From contig CATKHK010000015.1 of the NCBI GenBank assembly GCA_949751835.1, positions 496,001 through 560,000 on the forward strand: a stretch of 64,000 nt of DNA, in the 5' to 3' direction. Below the pieces are notes generated by a model that saw nothing but the letters and a program-made list of their open reading frames with translations, was not told the DNA's origin and did no database searches. The position numbers and the translations under genes were made by a program. Within the stretch, counting starts at the first letter, position 1. Every line of letters starts with the position of its first letter. Source of the stretch: Blepharisma japonicum (lineage: Eukaryota > Ciliophora > Heterotrichea > Heterotrichida > Blepharismidae). Shown here one piece after another: positions 20,787 through 30,133 of this stretch.

Positions 20787-22751
20787 TTATCCTCCAAATC
20801 TAAATGTAAATTTTTCTGATTTTGGGGTCGTCGTTTTTGGTGACATAGATTCACTCTTATATCGAGCCTGGGATGTCTGGATTTCGTAGTTTTTAGGTGT
20901 TCCATTCTTGCTTCGGTTTAATTGCAAGGCTTGAAATTCAGTATTTTTGGGGGTGACATTTCTACTCTTGCTAAATGATTGGAATTCAGAATTTTTTGGG
21001 GTGCTGCTTCTGCTTGAGTTTAAACTTTTTCCTTTTTTTCCGCTTTTGCTGCCATATGAATATGTAAATATAAATAAGTTCTAATTACACTTTACCTTTT
21101 CTGGCTGAAATTCAACTTCTTTCTTCAAGTTTTTTATATCATTAAATCCTTTTTCAAATCCAAAAACAGTTTCTTCAGTTTCTAGAGTAGATACATTAGG
21201 ATTTCCAAAGCCTTTCCCTTGCAACCTTTCACTCATAATCATTTTTGCCTTAGTCACTTGATATAGATTCATAGTTGAAGCGCTTTTTTTAACTCTTGTC
21301 AAATGCCTGTGCCTTTCAATGATTGGCATCGCATTTCTATTAGTTTGAGCGTTTGGGTCTTTTGGGCACTCAAGAGGGCCATGCCCGTATTCTTTGCAGC
21401 TTGAGCATCTTTTATACTTAAATTTTGGCTGATCGCTATTACCTTCGTCTTCCTCACGTGACACATGATGAGAAGATTGGCAGCCTACAGCATTTATATC
21501 TCTTTTGCCGCAGCATCAATAGACTTCGCCACTTCATGTACTTTGATGCCTTTTGCAAGACCAATTAAAATTCTGGCTTTCATAATAAGGTTTTTGGCAG
21601 TTTTTGCAAATTCTTTCATCGTCTTCGAATTTTTTGCCTAGTTTTCTTTCATCTAGGCGGGCCCTTTCATAGGTTTCTGTGAGTTCTTTGTATTGATTTT
21701 CAAGCTTTTCTAGAGATTCTTTGAAGTTTTTGCGATCAGTTATTGCTTGGATTAGATTTTTGTTAAGGTTATCAAGTTTAGTTTTGATTGAGTTTTTAAG
21801 CTGCTTTAGTTCTGTCCTTAAAGAGATTCTCTTTTTTGCATTAATTCCGTTATATTTAAAGTGCTCATCATTTTCTTTTAATACTTCTTTAAGATCATTT
21901 GCATATTGATCTGATATTTGACTGACCCTGTATGTGTATCTACTGGCTTTTATTATTTCATTTTTTAATACTTCTTCAAGATCAGTTGAAAAAACGACAC
22001 TTTTGCAGGATTGATGCAAGCCTTTTAAGCTTTCACCCATAATATCATTTTTCATTTTGTATATCGCATACCCATGCCTTAATTCTATTGCGTTTTGTTT
22101 TAGCATCTCATTAACTGAAATTTCTTTATAAAGTTCTCTAGTTAACTCAAATTTTTTCCCTTCAATTTCTTTTAAAGTGCTGATCTGCTCATTTATTTCT
22201 CTATTCAAGTGTAGCCCATGAATTTCGATCTGTTTTCTATTACTTTCTGCAGCATTTAATTGAAATTTCATGCAGTTTAATTCAAGTTGTGCTTTTCACA
22301 ATTTTTGTTGTGTTTCTGTCAGCTCTTTTTTAGCTTCATTTTTTCTTGTGTTAGTTTGGTCTAGTCTTGATAAAAGAATTTGTATTTCATGATATACGAG
22401 TTCCAAATCTCCTTTTAAAATAGAACTTAGAGAATTCTTAAAGATTTCTCCTGATTTTGAGACTCCATACGTAGTAGCTCTTAATTTAGTCTGAATATCT
22501 CTGAATTCGTCTTTAAACATCGGCAAAAAATAGAGCTTAATTACTTGTGAAGCCAGTTCTGGTGACAAATTTAAATTTTGATTCGAGTTTCTACCTTTGA
22601 GTTTCGACAAATATTTTAGCTTCTTAGGTTTCAAGGAATTAAATGAAGAATAGCTATTAAGAGTTGAAAGTGATTGATTCCTTGAATGGCTTCCAGCCGA
22701 TCGGGGATGAATTTTGGGACTTAATGACTTCGGAGAAAGTAACCATTCCAT
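20787..22751 (-). CDS. Coiled-coil protein with cysteine/histidine zinc modules and a TPKN repeat tail
   Basis: One gene of 649 residues is rebuilt from four open segments: three in-frame TGA as Trp (QKLWKAQ, QSTWSGEVYWCCG) and a 15-nt intron at 21081-21095 (GTAAAGTGTAATTAG). Order: Ser-rich basic N-terminus; a long coiled coil (about 130-375); a Cys/His block, CKNCQKPYYESQNFNWSC then H, W, YWCCGKRD, and GCQSSHH; then a CCHC knuckle CSSCKEYGHGPLEC; and a tail with three copies of TPKNxE(F/I)Q plus SPKTTTPKSEK. Start is ATG 22749-22751 (the nearby TTG was not used). Zinc binding is inferred from the Cys/His spacing. Not recognised as a named family; it lies 36 nt downstream of DNAAF6 on the same strand. 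Confidence 0.8.
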
Positions 22752-22787
22752 CTTCAATATAACTTATATTTCTAAATAAAGAATTAA

Positions 22788-23348
22788 CTATAACGGGATT
22801 TCATTTTTGTCTATTGGTAGGTTCACAGTCAGCAGGTCTTTGCTTGCATCCCATTTTGCGCTTCCTTGCTTGTCTAAAACAGTGTGTGGAAGCGGTAATG
22901 TTAATTTGTAATTAGGTGCTTGAAGTCTGACTGTCTGAGGATCCACATCTAAGCCAATATCTTTGAATCTGGTATTTGGGAGTTTTATTTTTAAAATTAA
23001 ATCTTGACATTGTCGAGAAGAAGGATCTAAATCGCTGAGCCCAAGATAAACGTCTTCTGTGCCTACTCTTTGTTGGTAAAGGATTTCGTATTCAGGCTCA
23101 GGCCTGTCGTCACTTTTTTCAGCTTGGATATTGTTTACTTCTTCAGCTTGCCAGATATCATTTTTGGAAGATCTATTCACTTTGGCTTCAATTTTTGCAT
23201 TGGGAGGAGCCATTTCTTTTTGGCCACCTCCAATGGCGCCAGGATTTAAGGCACTTCCTGATGAAAAGTTAGAATATGGGTTTTGCTCGTCTTCTTCTCC
23301 GCATAAGAGGTCTTTGAGAGCTTCAATATTGCTGGGATTAAAATCCAT
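22788..23348 (-). CDS. DNAAF6: DNAAF6 (PIH1D3)-like dynein axonemal assembly factor
   Basis: A 186-residue protein. The C-terminal half is a CS/PIH-C-like domain: RPEPEYEILYQQRVGTEDVY, LGLSDLDPSSRQCQDLILKI, LPNTRFKDIGLDVDPQTVRL, LPLPHTVLDKQGSAKWDASK and LTVNLP. This order is characteristic of PIH1D3/Twister, a cytoplasmic co-chaperone that works with HSP90 in preassembling axonemal dynein arms. The N-terminal 80 residues are low complexity. The length matches animal DNAAF6 (about 210). It fits a ciliated cell. Confidence 0.9.
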   Translation of the reverse strand: MDFNPSNIEALKDLLCGEEDEQNPYSNFSSGSALNPGAIGGGQKEMAPPNAKIEAKVNRSSKNDIWQAEEVNNIQAEKSDDRPEPEYEILYQQRVGTEDVYLGLSDLDPSSRQCQDLILKIKLPNTRFKDIGLDVDPQTVRLQAPNYKLTLPLPHTVLDKQGSAKWDASKDLLTVNLPIDKNEIPL

Positions 23349-23658
23349 TTTGCAAATTTAAATATTTTAATACTTATGAGTAATGATGTTTATTTCAATC
23401 TTATTCGGTCTCTTTCATTATTATTATAATTGTTTAGATTAAATCTAAAAATATTTCTATATCTATTTAACAGCATAATTATTATATTTTATATAGAGTA
23501 TATCGTTAATTCGAGGTATAATATCCTATTAAAAGTGTATAAATTATGCAGAAGCTATGAATTTTGACCTTTTTATTACAAAAAAATTTAATTTTGATAA
23601 TAATTCTTAATAATATAAACAATCTACGGTCAACTTAAATTTTTACTAATTTACAACC
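23349..23658. other. AT-rich intergenic spacer
   Basis: This 310-nt spacer lies between two genes on the minus strand. It is very AT-rich, with stops in all frames. Nothing else seen. Confidence 0.5.
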
Positions 23659-24351
23659 TTAATTTTTTGGTAAAACCCTAGCTGACTTTGACCCATTTTT
23701 TCTCGAGGAACTTTTTAAATCCAACTGACTTCCATAAGCTTTCATTATTTTTTCTCCTTTCGCTTTTTTATTAGGATCATCCGTCATAACTGCTTCCATC
23801 AGCATTTTCCTCCTATAGCTGCTTACAACCAGTTTAAAAGGTAAGTTTTTAGCATCCTCTGTCAGCGTTCCTTTTGTCATTTGTTTGAAAAAATCAGCCA
23901 TTGGAGAGCTTCCATCTCCTCCCTTTAGAATTGCTAGAAATTCATCAAATTCGATCTGGCCTGATTTGTCTGTATCAACTGCATCAAAAAGTTCTTTTAC
24001 TTGTTGCCTGTTTTCTGCGAGCCCAAGTGCTATTAATGGTTCCATTAATTCATCAATTCCAATGCTACCCCTTCCATCCTGGTCCATTGAGAGAAAATAT
24101 TTTCTGAGTTCGTTTCTAATTGAATCTTCAAAATCAATATATTGGCGTTTTCCTCTTTTTCTAAGCCATGTGCGTTCTTGGCTACTGAGGACTTTTGCTT
24201 TGCTGTCTTTGTATGCCTTAATTCTTAGAAGTTTTGTTCGCATCAGCTCTTTGGCAGCTAAGTCAAGCTGATTTTCATCAGTAAGTTCATGGCTCATGTA
24301 GGTATCGTAAACTCCACTAGATTTTGAATTTTCGACTTCTTCTGTTTCCAT
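23659..24351 (-). CDS. EF-hand calcium-binding protein
   Basis: The 230-residue protein has two clear EF-hand loops: DQDGRGSIGIDE (about 94-105) and DTDKSGQIEFDE (about 130-141). Both have Asp at positions 1 and 3, Gly at 6 and Glu at 12, so both should bind calcium. The linking helix MEPLIALGLAENRQQVKELF is calmodulin/centrin-like. A basic N-terminal segment (RTWLRKRGKRQYIDF) and a basic, Ser/Lys-rich C-terminal tail flank the pair. The tail makes it longer than calmodulin or centrin. Specific partner unknown; a ciliary or cortical calcium sensor is plausible. Confidence 0.88.
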   Translation of the reverse strand: METEEVENSKSSGVYDTYMSHELTDENQLDLAAKELMRTKLLRIKAYKDSKAKVLSSQERTWLRKRGKRQYIDFEDSIRNELRKYFLSMDQDGRGSIGIDELMEPLIALGLAENRQQVKELFDAVDTDKSGQIEFDEFLAILKGGDGSSPMADFFKQMTKGTLTEDAKNLPFKLVVSSYRRKMLMEAVMTDDPNKKAKGEKIMKAYGSQLDLKSSSRKNGSKSARVLPKN

Positions 24352-24526
24352 TTATAAGATTTGAGATTTAGAGATTTGCAATAATAGTCATATCATACGA
24401 ATTAATTCAAAGACAAAAAATTATTTATATTTATTTTTATAATATTCAATACTTATAAATTAAATATAAAATTAAATATAATAAATATTCATAAGGAATG
24501 TAAAACTTAACTAATAAAATTAAGAG

Positions 24527-26128
24527 TTAATCTATATATCTTGTATCTTTGTGTAATGGTCTTCTATAATAATGAAAATCATTGAATTTCTTCCAAACTC
24601 CCAAGAAATCTTTATCAAGGGTCACCCCTTCATCTTTATAAGCACACTGCAAAAAATACAAATATTTCTCATTTTCCATCACCCCATCTGCATACTTATA
24701 CTGTTTGAATGCAAAATCATCACCTTCTTCAAAGAATATTGGCTCTTTTTGTAAAATTCCATTTAAATATGGAAACAATTTTCTTTTAAACTTTAACGCA
24801 AACACATTTGGATGAAAAATACTATAATAATCATAAATATCTTCTACCCCTTCAGGAATTGTTTTTTTCTCATTCCATTCTTCATAATGTGTCATTCTTT
24901 CTACAGTTGTTATCAGTTCTCCAGTAAGATTATGCGCATATAGCCCAATTTTTATCATTTTATCATCAGGATACAGTTTTACAGCATCATCAAGAATATC
25001 TTGCAAAATATAAAAGCAAATTTTCATGACTTCATCAGCTTTTCCACTGTTCCCAAATACTCTTTTTTCTAATTCATTAATTGATATATACTCAAACCCG
25101 AAAATTTCTTTTGTGTTGTGATAGGCTATGAAAGCTCCATCCATTCTTCCCAGCTTGATTTGGAATAAATACTTCAAAATAATTGATCGTAATAAGTCAA
25201 AATATTCTCTTTCATAGGAATTTACGTACCCACTTCTGGAGTTTATTAGGTAATCTGTATATAAATTGTAGTTTTCAACATCATATCTGATTGGAGCTGT
25301 TGCTCTAGTCTTAATTTCAAATACAAAAGGGTTTCCTTGCTCATCTATTGATTCTGTATCAATTTGAGATCTGATAAGGATATTTCCAAACTGTCTAAAA
25401 CGATAGGAGCGGTTCACATCTTTTAAAGCGTTTTGGTCTTCTTCGGAAAGTGTAGCTTTTGGATCAAAAACTCTAGTAAATAAATTTTTTTCTGTAGTAA
25501 ACATAGTTTCCATAACAACACCGCCTACCGTCAAAATCCAGTTTGTGGAAGGGAGAGGTCCTTTATCTGAATCAATTGCATATTGGTTATCATTCAGCTT
25601 TCTAAGCATTATAGATATAGGTTTTTTATAAGCTGACATATAGTTCATGTTTTTATCACTAAATGATTTTCCAAGTCCTATAAAATTTGGTGACTTAAAA
25701 TTTGTGAGGGCCCAAAAAATGTGTGATAAAGCTTCAGTTACATTAGAAGACCCTGCTACATATTTCAAGCTTAAATCTTGAGCTTTTTTTAACAGAATTT
25801 TATCTTTTGATGGAGGGGTGTATGTGGGAAGCCTTTCTAAAACTTTAGGTGCTATATCTGGGAGATTTTTAATAAACTGATCTCCATTATTCAGCTTAAT
25901 AATTTCATCAATTTGGTATATCCCTTCAGTTCTCACAATTTTATTAAGCCCATGGCAAAGCTGTGGAGGCCTCTGATAATCAGTATCCAACACACTTGTT
26001 TCAAATTTAGATACGTCCACAAAGCCATTGTTGTTATACCCTTTAGTTATTGGATTCATAATATTAAAATTCCACTGTTCATGTGCTTTGCCATAAGCTC
26101 TTTTTGCATGATGTCTCAAACTAAACAT
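24527..26128 (-). CDS. PET127: Pet127-family mitochondrial RNA-processing protein
   Basis: A 533-residue protein with a basic, Arg/His-rich N-terminus (MFSLRHHAKRAYGKA) that fits a mitochondrial targeting peptide. The core has the Pet127 landmarks: FVFEIKTRATAPIRYDVENY, SGYVNSYEREYFDLLRSIIL, KYLFQIKLGRMDGAFIAYHN and FGFEYISINELE. In yeast, Pet127 is membrane-associated in mitochondria and is needed for 5'-end trimming and stability of mitochondrial mRNAs; the family is related to PD-(D/E)xK nucleases, and E-x-K lies in FEIKTRA here. No intron or TGA. The start codon lies 14 nt from that of the divergent gene. Confidence 0.88.
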   Translation of the reverse strand: MFSLRHHAKRAYGKAHEQWNFNIMNPITKGYNNNGFVDVSKFETSVLDTDYQRPPQLCHGLNKIVRTEGIYQIDEIIKLNNGDQFIKNLPDIAPKVLERLPTYTPPSKDKILLKKAQDLSLKYVAGSSNVTEALSHIFWALTNFKSPNFIGLGKSFSDKNMNYMSAYKKPISIMLRKLNDNQYAIDSDKGPLPSTNWILTVGGVVMETMFTTEKNLFTRVFDPKATLSEEDQNALKDVNRSYRFRQFGNILIRSQIDTESIDEQGNPFVFEIKTRATAPIRYDVENYNLYTDYLINSRSGYVNSYEREYFDLLRSIILKYLFQIKLGRMDGAFIAYHNTKEIFGFEYISINELEKRVFGNSGKADEVMKICFYILQDILDDAVKLYPDDKMIKIGLYAHNLTGELITTVERMTHYEEWNEKKTIPEGVEDIYDYYSIFHPNVFALKFKRKLFPYLNGILQKEPIFFEEGDDFAFKQYKYADGVMENEKYLYFLQCAYKDEGVTLDKDFLGVWKKFNDFHYYRRPLHKDTRYID

Positions 26129-26142
26129 CTTTTATTACATTA
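26129..26142. promoter_or_regulatory. 14-nt bidirectional gap between two start codons
   Basis: The start codons of the Pet127 gene (minus, 26126-26128) and the coiled-coil gene (plus, 26143-26145) are separated by 14 nt of T/A-rich sequence. Any core promoter elements for one gene must overlap the other gene's 5' leader or coding region, unless one start is really further inside. Confidence 0.5.
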
Positions 26143-26769
26143 ATGGCAAAATATGTGAAATCAGCGGACACTACAAGTGCGCTTGAGATGAAACTTGAAA
26201 AAATCGAGCATTTGCTGCATTTGTCAGACGAAATGAATAAATTAAGACAAGAGCAAGAAGAGTCCAAATTTAAAGAAATTAATAGGAGAATTGAAGATTT
26301 CGATAAAAGACTGAGGAGAGTGGAAGAATATATAAGCCACTCTTTAATTGATGTAGAGCATAAGGTGGAAGACCATGAAATACAGCTGGCACAAGCGCAA
26401 GAATTTGTAGGGATGAAGGCTGATTTAGAGGATTTGAAGTTCAATTTTTATACTGATGATAGACTTATTGGGCTTGAAAAAGAAATCAGCAGTAAGATGA
26501 TGAAAATGTGTGAGACTATGGAAGAAATTGCAGGGAACTTGAATAATTCAGAAAAAGAGGTAGAAAATTTAAAGAGGGAAATTGATATGATAAGAAATGA
26601 GCCTGGAAAAGAAAATCTGTCATTGAGAATGAATAATTTGAAAGACCAGGTTGAAGAGCTCTGGAAAAGGCAAAATGTAATTTTTCAGCATATTCATGGA
26701 GAGCTTGTGTATTCAGAAGGAAATTTAGAGGAGGAAGAAGAAGTGTTTTTAAGCAAACTGAAAACTTAA
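26143..26769 (+). CDS. Small coiled-coil protein
   Basis: The 208-residue protein is almost continuous coiled coil: EMKLEKIEHLLHLSDEMNKL, RIEDFDKRLRRVEEYISHSL, then HKVEDHEIQLAQAQEFVGMK and a second long helix to the acidic end (EGNLEEEEEVFLSKL). The middle KADLEDLKFNFYTDDRL resembles repeats in the coiled-coil gene at 18447. No membrane or catalytic motif. It may be a structural or scaffold component; the sequence does not tell more. It shares a 14-nt start-to-start gap with Pet127. Confidence 0.75.
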   Translation: MAKYVKSADTTSALEMKLEKIEHLLHLSDEMNKLRQEQEESKFKEINRRIEDFDKRLRRVEEYISHSLIDVEHKVEDHEIQLAQAQEFVGMKADLEDLKFNFYTDDRLIGLEKEISSKMMKMCETMEEIAGNLNNSEKEVENLKREIDMIRNEPGKENLSLRMNNLKDQVEELWKRQNVIFQHIHGELVYSEGNLEEEEEVFLSKLKT

Positions 26770-27443
26770 GGGAATATTTGGTGATATAAAATATTAATTC
26801 TAATAAAATTTCTTTAAACAAATATTTTTTGATTTAATTTCAATATTTATTAAATTAATATCTTTAAAAGAGAAATATGGAATATACGACAAATTAACAA
26901 AAAATAAGATATAAGGCGCTAAGTTAATTTTAATTAAGACCCTATGTGATAAAAAGATATTTTAACAAATTGAAGCTAAGAAGCCAAGTCCTAATTGACA
27001 AAATGATTTATAAATTAGAATTTTAAAAATATCTTATATTAACTCTTATACCAATTTAGCGAAATTGATAAACGTGCTTTAGTTTTAAATAATTCTCGAT
27101 TTTTTCAATTTAAGATTGACTTAAAAAATTAAAGTCTAAAATAGATTTAAGCATAGGAGATTAAAAGTCCTTATTATTTTACCTAAATCCATTATAAAAT
27201 GAGCACCTCTATCCTTAAATCTCCACGAATCTCTCAATATTGCCAAACCCACTCAAATTCTTCAAGCGGTTTTGCTTTTATAGCTTCATGCTCATAATTT
27301 AATATCCTAATTACTTCTTCTTTATTAATTTCTTGCTTAAAAATATTTTTATTTCAAAATTAAGCTTGAATAATTATTAGACTAATTGTTGTTGAAAATA
27401 TATATGGCTAAAAGTCCTATTATCTGACGACCATTATAATAAA
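26770..27443. other. Intergenic stretch upstream of the secreted repeat protein
   Basis: About 670 nt, very AT-rich at 26780-27180. It contains the gene-like fragment at 27192-27359 on the minus strand, described separately. The last 80 nt lead into the highly codon-biased secreted protein gene, so the promoter must be here, but no clear motif stands out. Confidence 0.5.
27192..27359 (-). pseudogene. Orphan coding-like fragment with TGA-encoded Trp
   Basis: A 55-codon open stretch without an ATG near its start, bounded by TAA at both ends. It reads KQEINKEEVIRILNYEHEAI, then KAKPLEEFEWVWQYWEIRGD and ends RIEVLIL. Amino-acid use is protein-like (amphipathic helix, then Trp/Glu-rich), with the last Trp of QYW from TGA, and it is less AT-rich than its flanks. 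It may be the last exon of a lost gene, or a small gene whose first exon I failed to find; no consensus 15-nt intron joins it to an upstream frame. Confidence 0.35.
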
Positions 27444-28859
27444 ATGGTAAAGCAGTTTGCACTTTTATTCGTTGGATTGCTCTCTGTAGGCCTAGCAATG
27501 CCTCAAGATGTCCTTCCAAACTTACAATCATCCAACTACGATGCCAACATTGCCTTCATCCAAGGCTTCATGACCGGCTATGCCGGCACAGGCAGCGTTC
27601 CAGCTACCTGTTTTGATGCAACTGTTATCAACACTCTCAATGCAGACTTAGGCACATTCATGCTCTCAATGGCTGGCGGAAGCTTTTCAAAAGCTATCAC
27701 CTCACTTGAGCAATTTGCTAAAGACCTCATTACAGCCCAACTTGAATGTGGTCTCCAGATTGTTCCACAAAGCTTCGAAAAAGACATCCAAAGTGAAGGA
27801 GCTTTCTACCTTTTGGTCAACTTGATCCACAATGCTAAGAGCATTCAAAACTCTTACTCTGAGACAGTCACTTATTTCCAGCAACAGCAATGGACACAAG
27901 CCGGACAAAGCCTTGGAACACTTGCTAAACTTATTATTCCACCAACCCCATCCAAGCTTGTTGGAGCTCAAAAGTCAACCTTAAGCGACTGGTCAAGCTT
28001 CGTTACAGGATTACTTAATGGACTTGAAGGTTCAACCACTACCCCTGGAAAATGCTATCAAGCCTTCTCCACAGCTGGCCAACAACTCCCTACAGTCATT
28101 GCAGCATTCGAAAAGGTTGAGTCTGAAGGAATTGCTTACGTTCTTGATTTCGCCAATGCAGTCAGAGATTTCTTACCTTATGTAACCCCTCTCAGCACTG
28201 ACTGTGCCTGGAACACCCTTGAAGCCCAAATTGCCGCTATTTTCAACGGCGGAATTAAATCTTTCGCTATGAGATACTACACAAACATCAAGGTTATTGA
28301 TGCTGACCTCTCCAACGTCAGAGTTTGTGAAACCAACTTCAATGAATGTGGAAGATCACTCGGAGAAGTCATGAGACTCCTTCTTAACTGGAGCTTAAAC
28401 GCTGAAAAACTCCCTCACTTCGAAGCTGCAAGCTACTCAGACTTAATGGTCTTCCTTGGAGGACTCGCCAAAGGACTTGAAGGAGAAGTTTCAACAGCCG
28501 GACCATGCTATCAAGCATTGTCCACTGCAGGAACCAGCGCTAACACCATTGTAGCAGAAATTGAAAAACTCGCTGGTGGAGATTTTACAGTTGTATCTCA
28601 GCTTATTGAGGATATTAAAGCTTTCCTTCCTCAAGCTGAATCAATTGATGGAGTCTGCCCATTCAAGGCACTCTTCGAATCTGTTGATGCTGTATTTAAA
28701 CCAGATGGCTTCAAGCCATTCTTTGTCAGATACTACAAATACATAAAGACTGTTAACGCTGATCTTTATAATGTAGTTAACTGCTCTGCTGACTATAGTC
28801 TCTGTGGACAAAGCCTTGGAAACGCAATTGACCTTCTTTTTAACTGGGCTCTTAACTAA
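27444..28859 (+). CDS. Abundant secreted protein of three cysteine-bearing repeats
   Basis: A 471-residue protein with a signal peptide (MVKQFALLFVGLLSVGLA). Three tandem units of roughly 140 residues follow. Each opens with a GFxTGxxG/GLLNGLEG-type turn and a Cys (PATCFDA, PGKCYQAFSTAG, AGPCYQALSTAG), has a helical middle and, in units 2 and 3, RYYxxIKxxxADLxNVxxC...CGxSLG and a final LLxNWxLN. No membrane span. The codons are far richer in C-ending choices than any neighbour (runs of GCC, CTC, ACC), suggesting very high expression. It resembles no family I can name; a secreted matrix, extrusome or granule content protein is possible. No introns. Confidence 0.85.
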   Translation: MVKQFALLFVGLLSVGLAMPQDVLPNLQSSNYDANIAFIQGFMTGYAGTGSVPATCFDATVINTLNADLGTFMLSMAGGSFSKAITSLEQFAKDLITAQLECGLQIVPQSFEKDIQSEGAFYLLVNLIHNAKSIQNSYSETVTYFQQQQWTQAGQSLGTLAKLIIPPTPSKLVGAQKSTLSDWSSFVTGLLNGLEGSTTTPGKCYQAFSTAGQQLPTVIAAFEKVESEGIAYVLDFANAVRDFLPYVTPLSTDCAWNTLEAQIAAIFNGGIKSFAMRYYTNIKVIDADLSNVRVCETNFNECGRSLGEVMRLLLNWSLNAEKLPHFEAASYSDLMVFLGGLAKGLEGEVSTAGPCYQALSTAGTSANTIVAEIEKLAGGDFTVVSQLIEDIKAFLPQAESIDGVCPFKALFESVDAVFKPDGFKPFFVRYYKYIKTVNADLYNVVNCSADYSLCGQSLGNAIDLLFNWALN

Positions 28860-29002
28860 GATAGTCTTATTATAAAATCTTTTAAAATTATTTATCTTTT
28901 TAAAAAAATTAATGAGAAAATTTAGCCTAAATTGATACATATATCTAAAAATTCAAGGTAGAGTAAAACATCAGATTAATTAATAATTTTAAATTTAACA
29001 AA

Positions 29003-29986
29003 ATGCTAGATCACTTTTCAAAAGCTGAAGCTTACTACGTAAAGTTCTCCTGGGTGCGTAGATGCTACTACTATAAAATATTCCATCTTGCTGTTCAATT
29101 ACTATATTTACTTGTTATCGGAGCAACAGCAATTGCAAATCCCGGGGATTGTTCATCACCAATTCAGGTTTTTTTAGAAGGATTATTCGGCCTTTACCTT
29201 GCCGGAGTAATAATCAATTCAATTGTAGGTGGGACAAGGCTATGCAAAGCATATATGGGAAATGGGATTCACAGACTCCGTTTTGAAGGTGTCACATTAG
29301 GAATTGATACTTGTTATTATCCAGTCTATTTTGCGTTCACTTTATTTGAAGTTGCATGATATTTATTAGGAAGTGTATGATATTTCCAAGACAATGATTG
29401 CAATAGCGAATATTCTGTAGGAGCAGGAATTACTGTCACAATTTTGATTTTATGGTACATTTTTATAATTTGCTTGATAACCTCATGTGTTTGGTTTAAT
29501 TGGTACATACATCATGTAGATATGCCGAAAATACAAAAACCTAGAGAAAATGAAGTAAAATTTGAATACCCGAATGTTGATAAAAGACCTTACCCAGAGC
29601 CTAGTCCAATGAAAAGCGTCTATAAAAATACAGAAGATAGGACTTATCCTCAAACACCATCAAAAAATTTTGAGGAAGAAAGGCAAAGGTATGAGAATAA
29701 TCCTGATGAAAGCTATAGAGATGATAAAGATGTATATGGAGATGTGCAAGGAGGGGTAAAATTATATGTTAAAAAGCCTGGAGTGATTTATGAAGAAGAT
29801 CTTGGGGCATCTCAGGGATCTAATAATCAAGGACAAAGAGAAATTTATGAAGAGGATCCAGAACAGCAAGCTTATAATCAAAGGCACTTACCAAGGGCTA
29901 ATTTTAGAGAAAATCCTTCAAGGGCAGAAGAACAGAATAGCCAAAAGGAGTTGGAAATGAGAAAGTTTCCTCCAAATTATAACTAA
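29003..29986 (+). CDS. Four-span membrane protein with long hydrophilic tail
   Basis: A 327-residue frame with two TGA as Trp in the third span (FEVAWYLLGSVWYF). Four hydrophobic segments are visible: HLAVQLLYLLVIGATAIA, FLEGLFGLYLAGVIINSIVG, YYPVYFAFTLFEVAWYLLG and ITVTILILWYIFIICLITSC. A 140-residue cytosol-like tail follows, Pro/Glu/Arg/Asn-rich with repeats of YEEDxG/IYEEDP type. The short loop between spans 1 and 2 and the Cys near span starts (NPGDCSSP, NDCNSE) suggest outward-facing disulphides. I do not recognise the family. Confidence 0.75.
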
Positions 29987-30133
29987 TTAATCGATGAGTG
30001 AGTTTATAAAGTAAAATTCATGTTTATCCCTAATATAAGTTAAAAATAAAATTAAATCCTTGTTGATTATCATAGACATTAAAATATCGACACGTGCTGA
30101 CATAAAAATAAAAAAATATAATAAAATTCTAGT

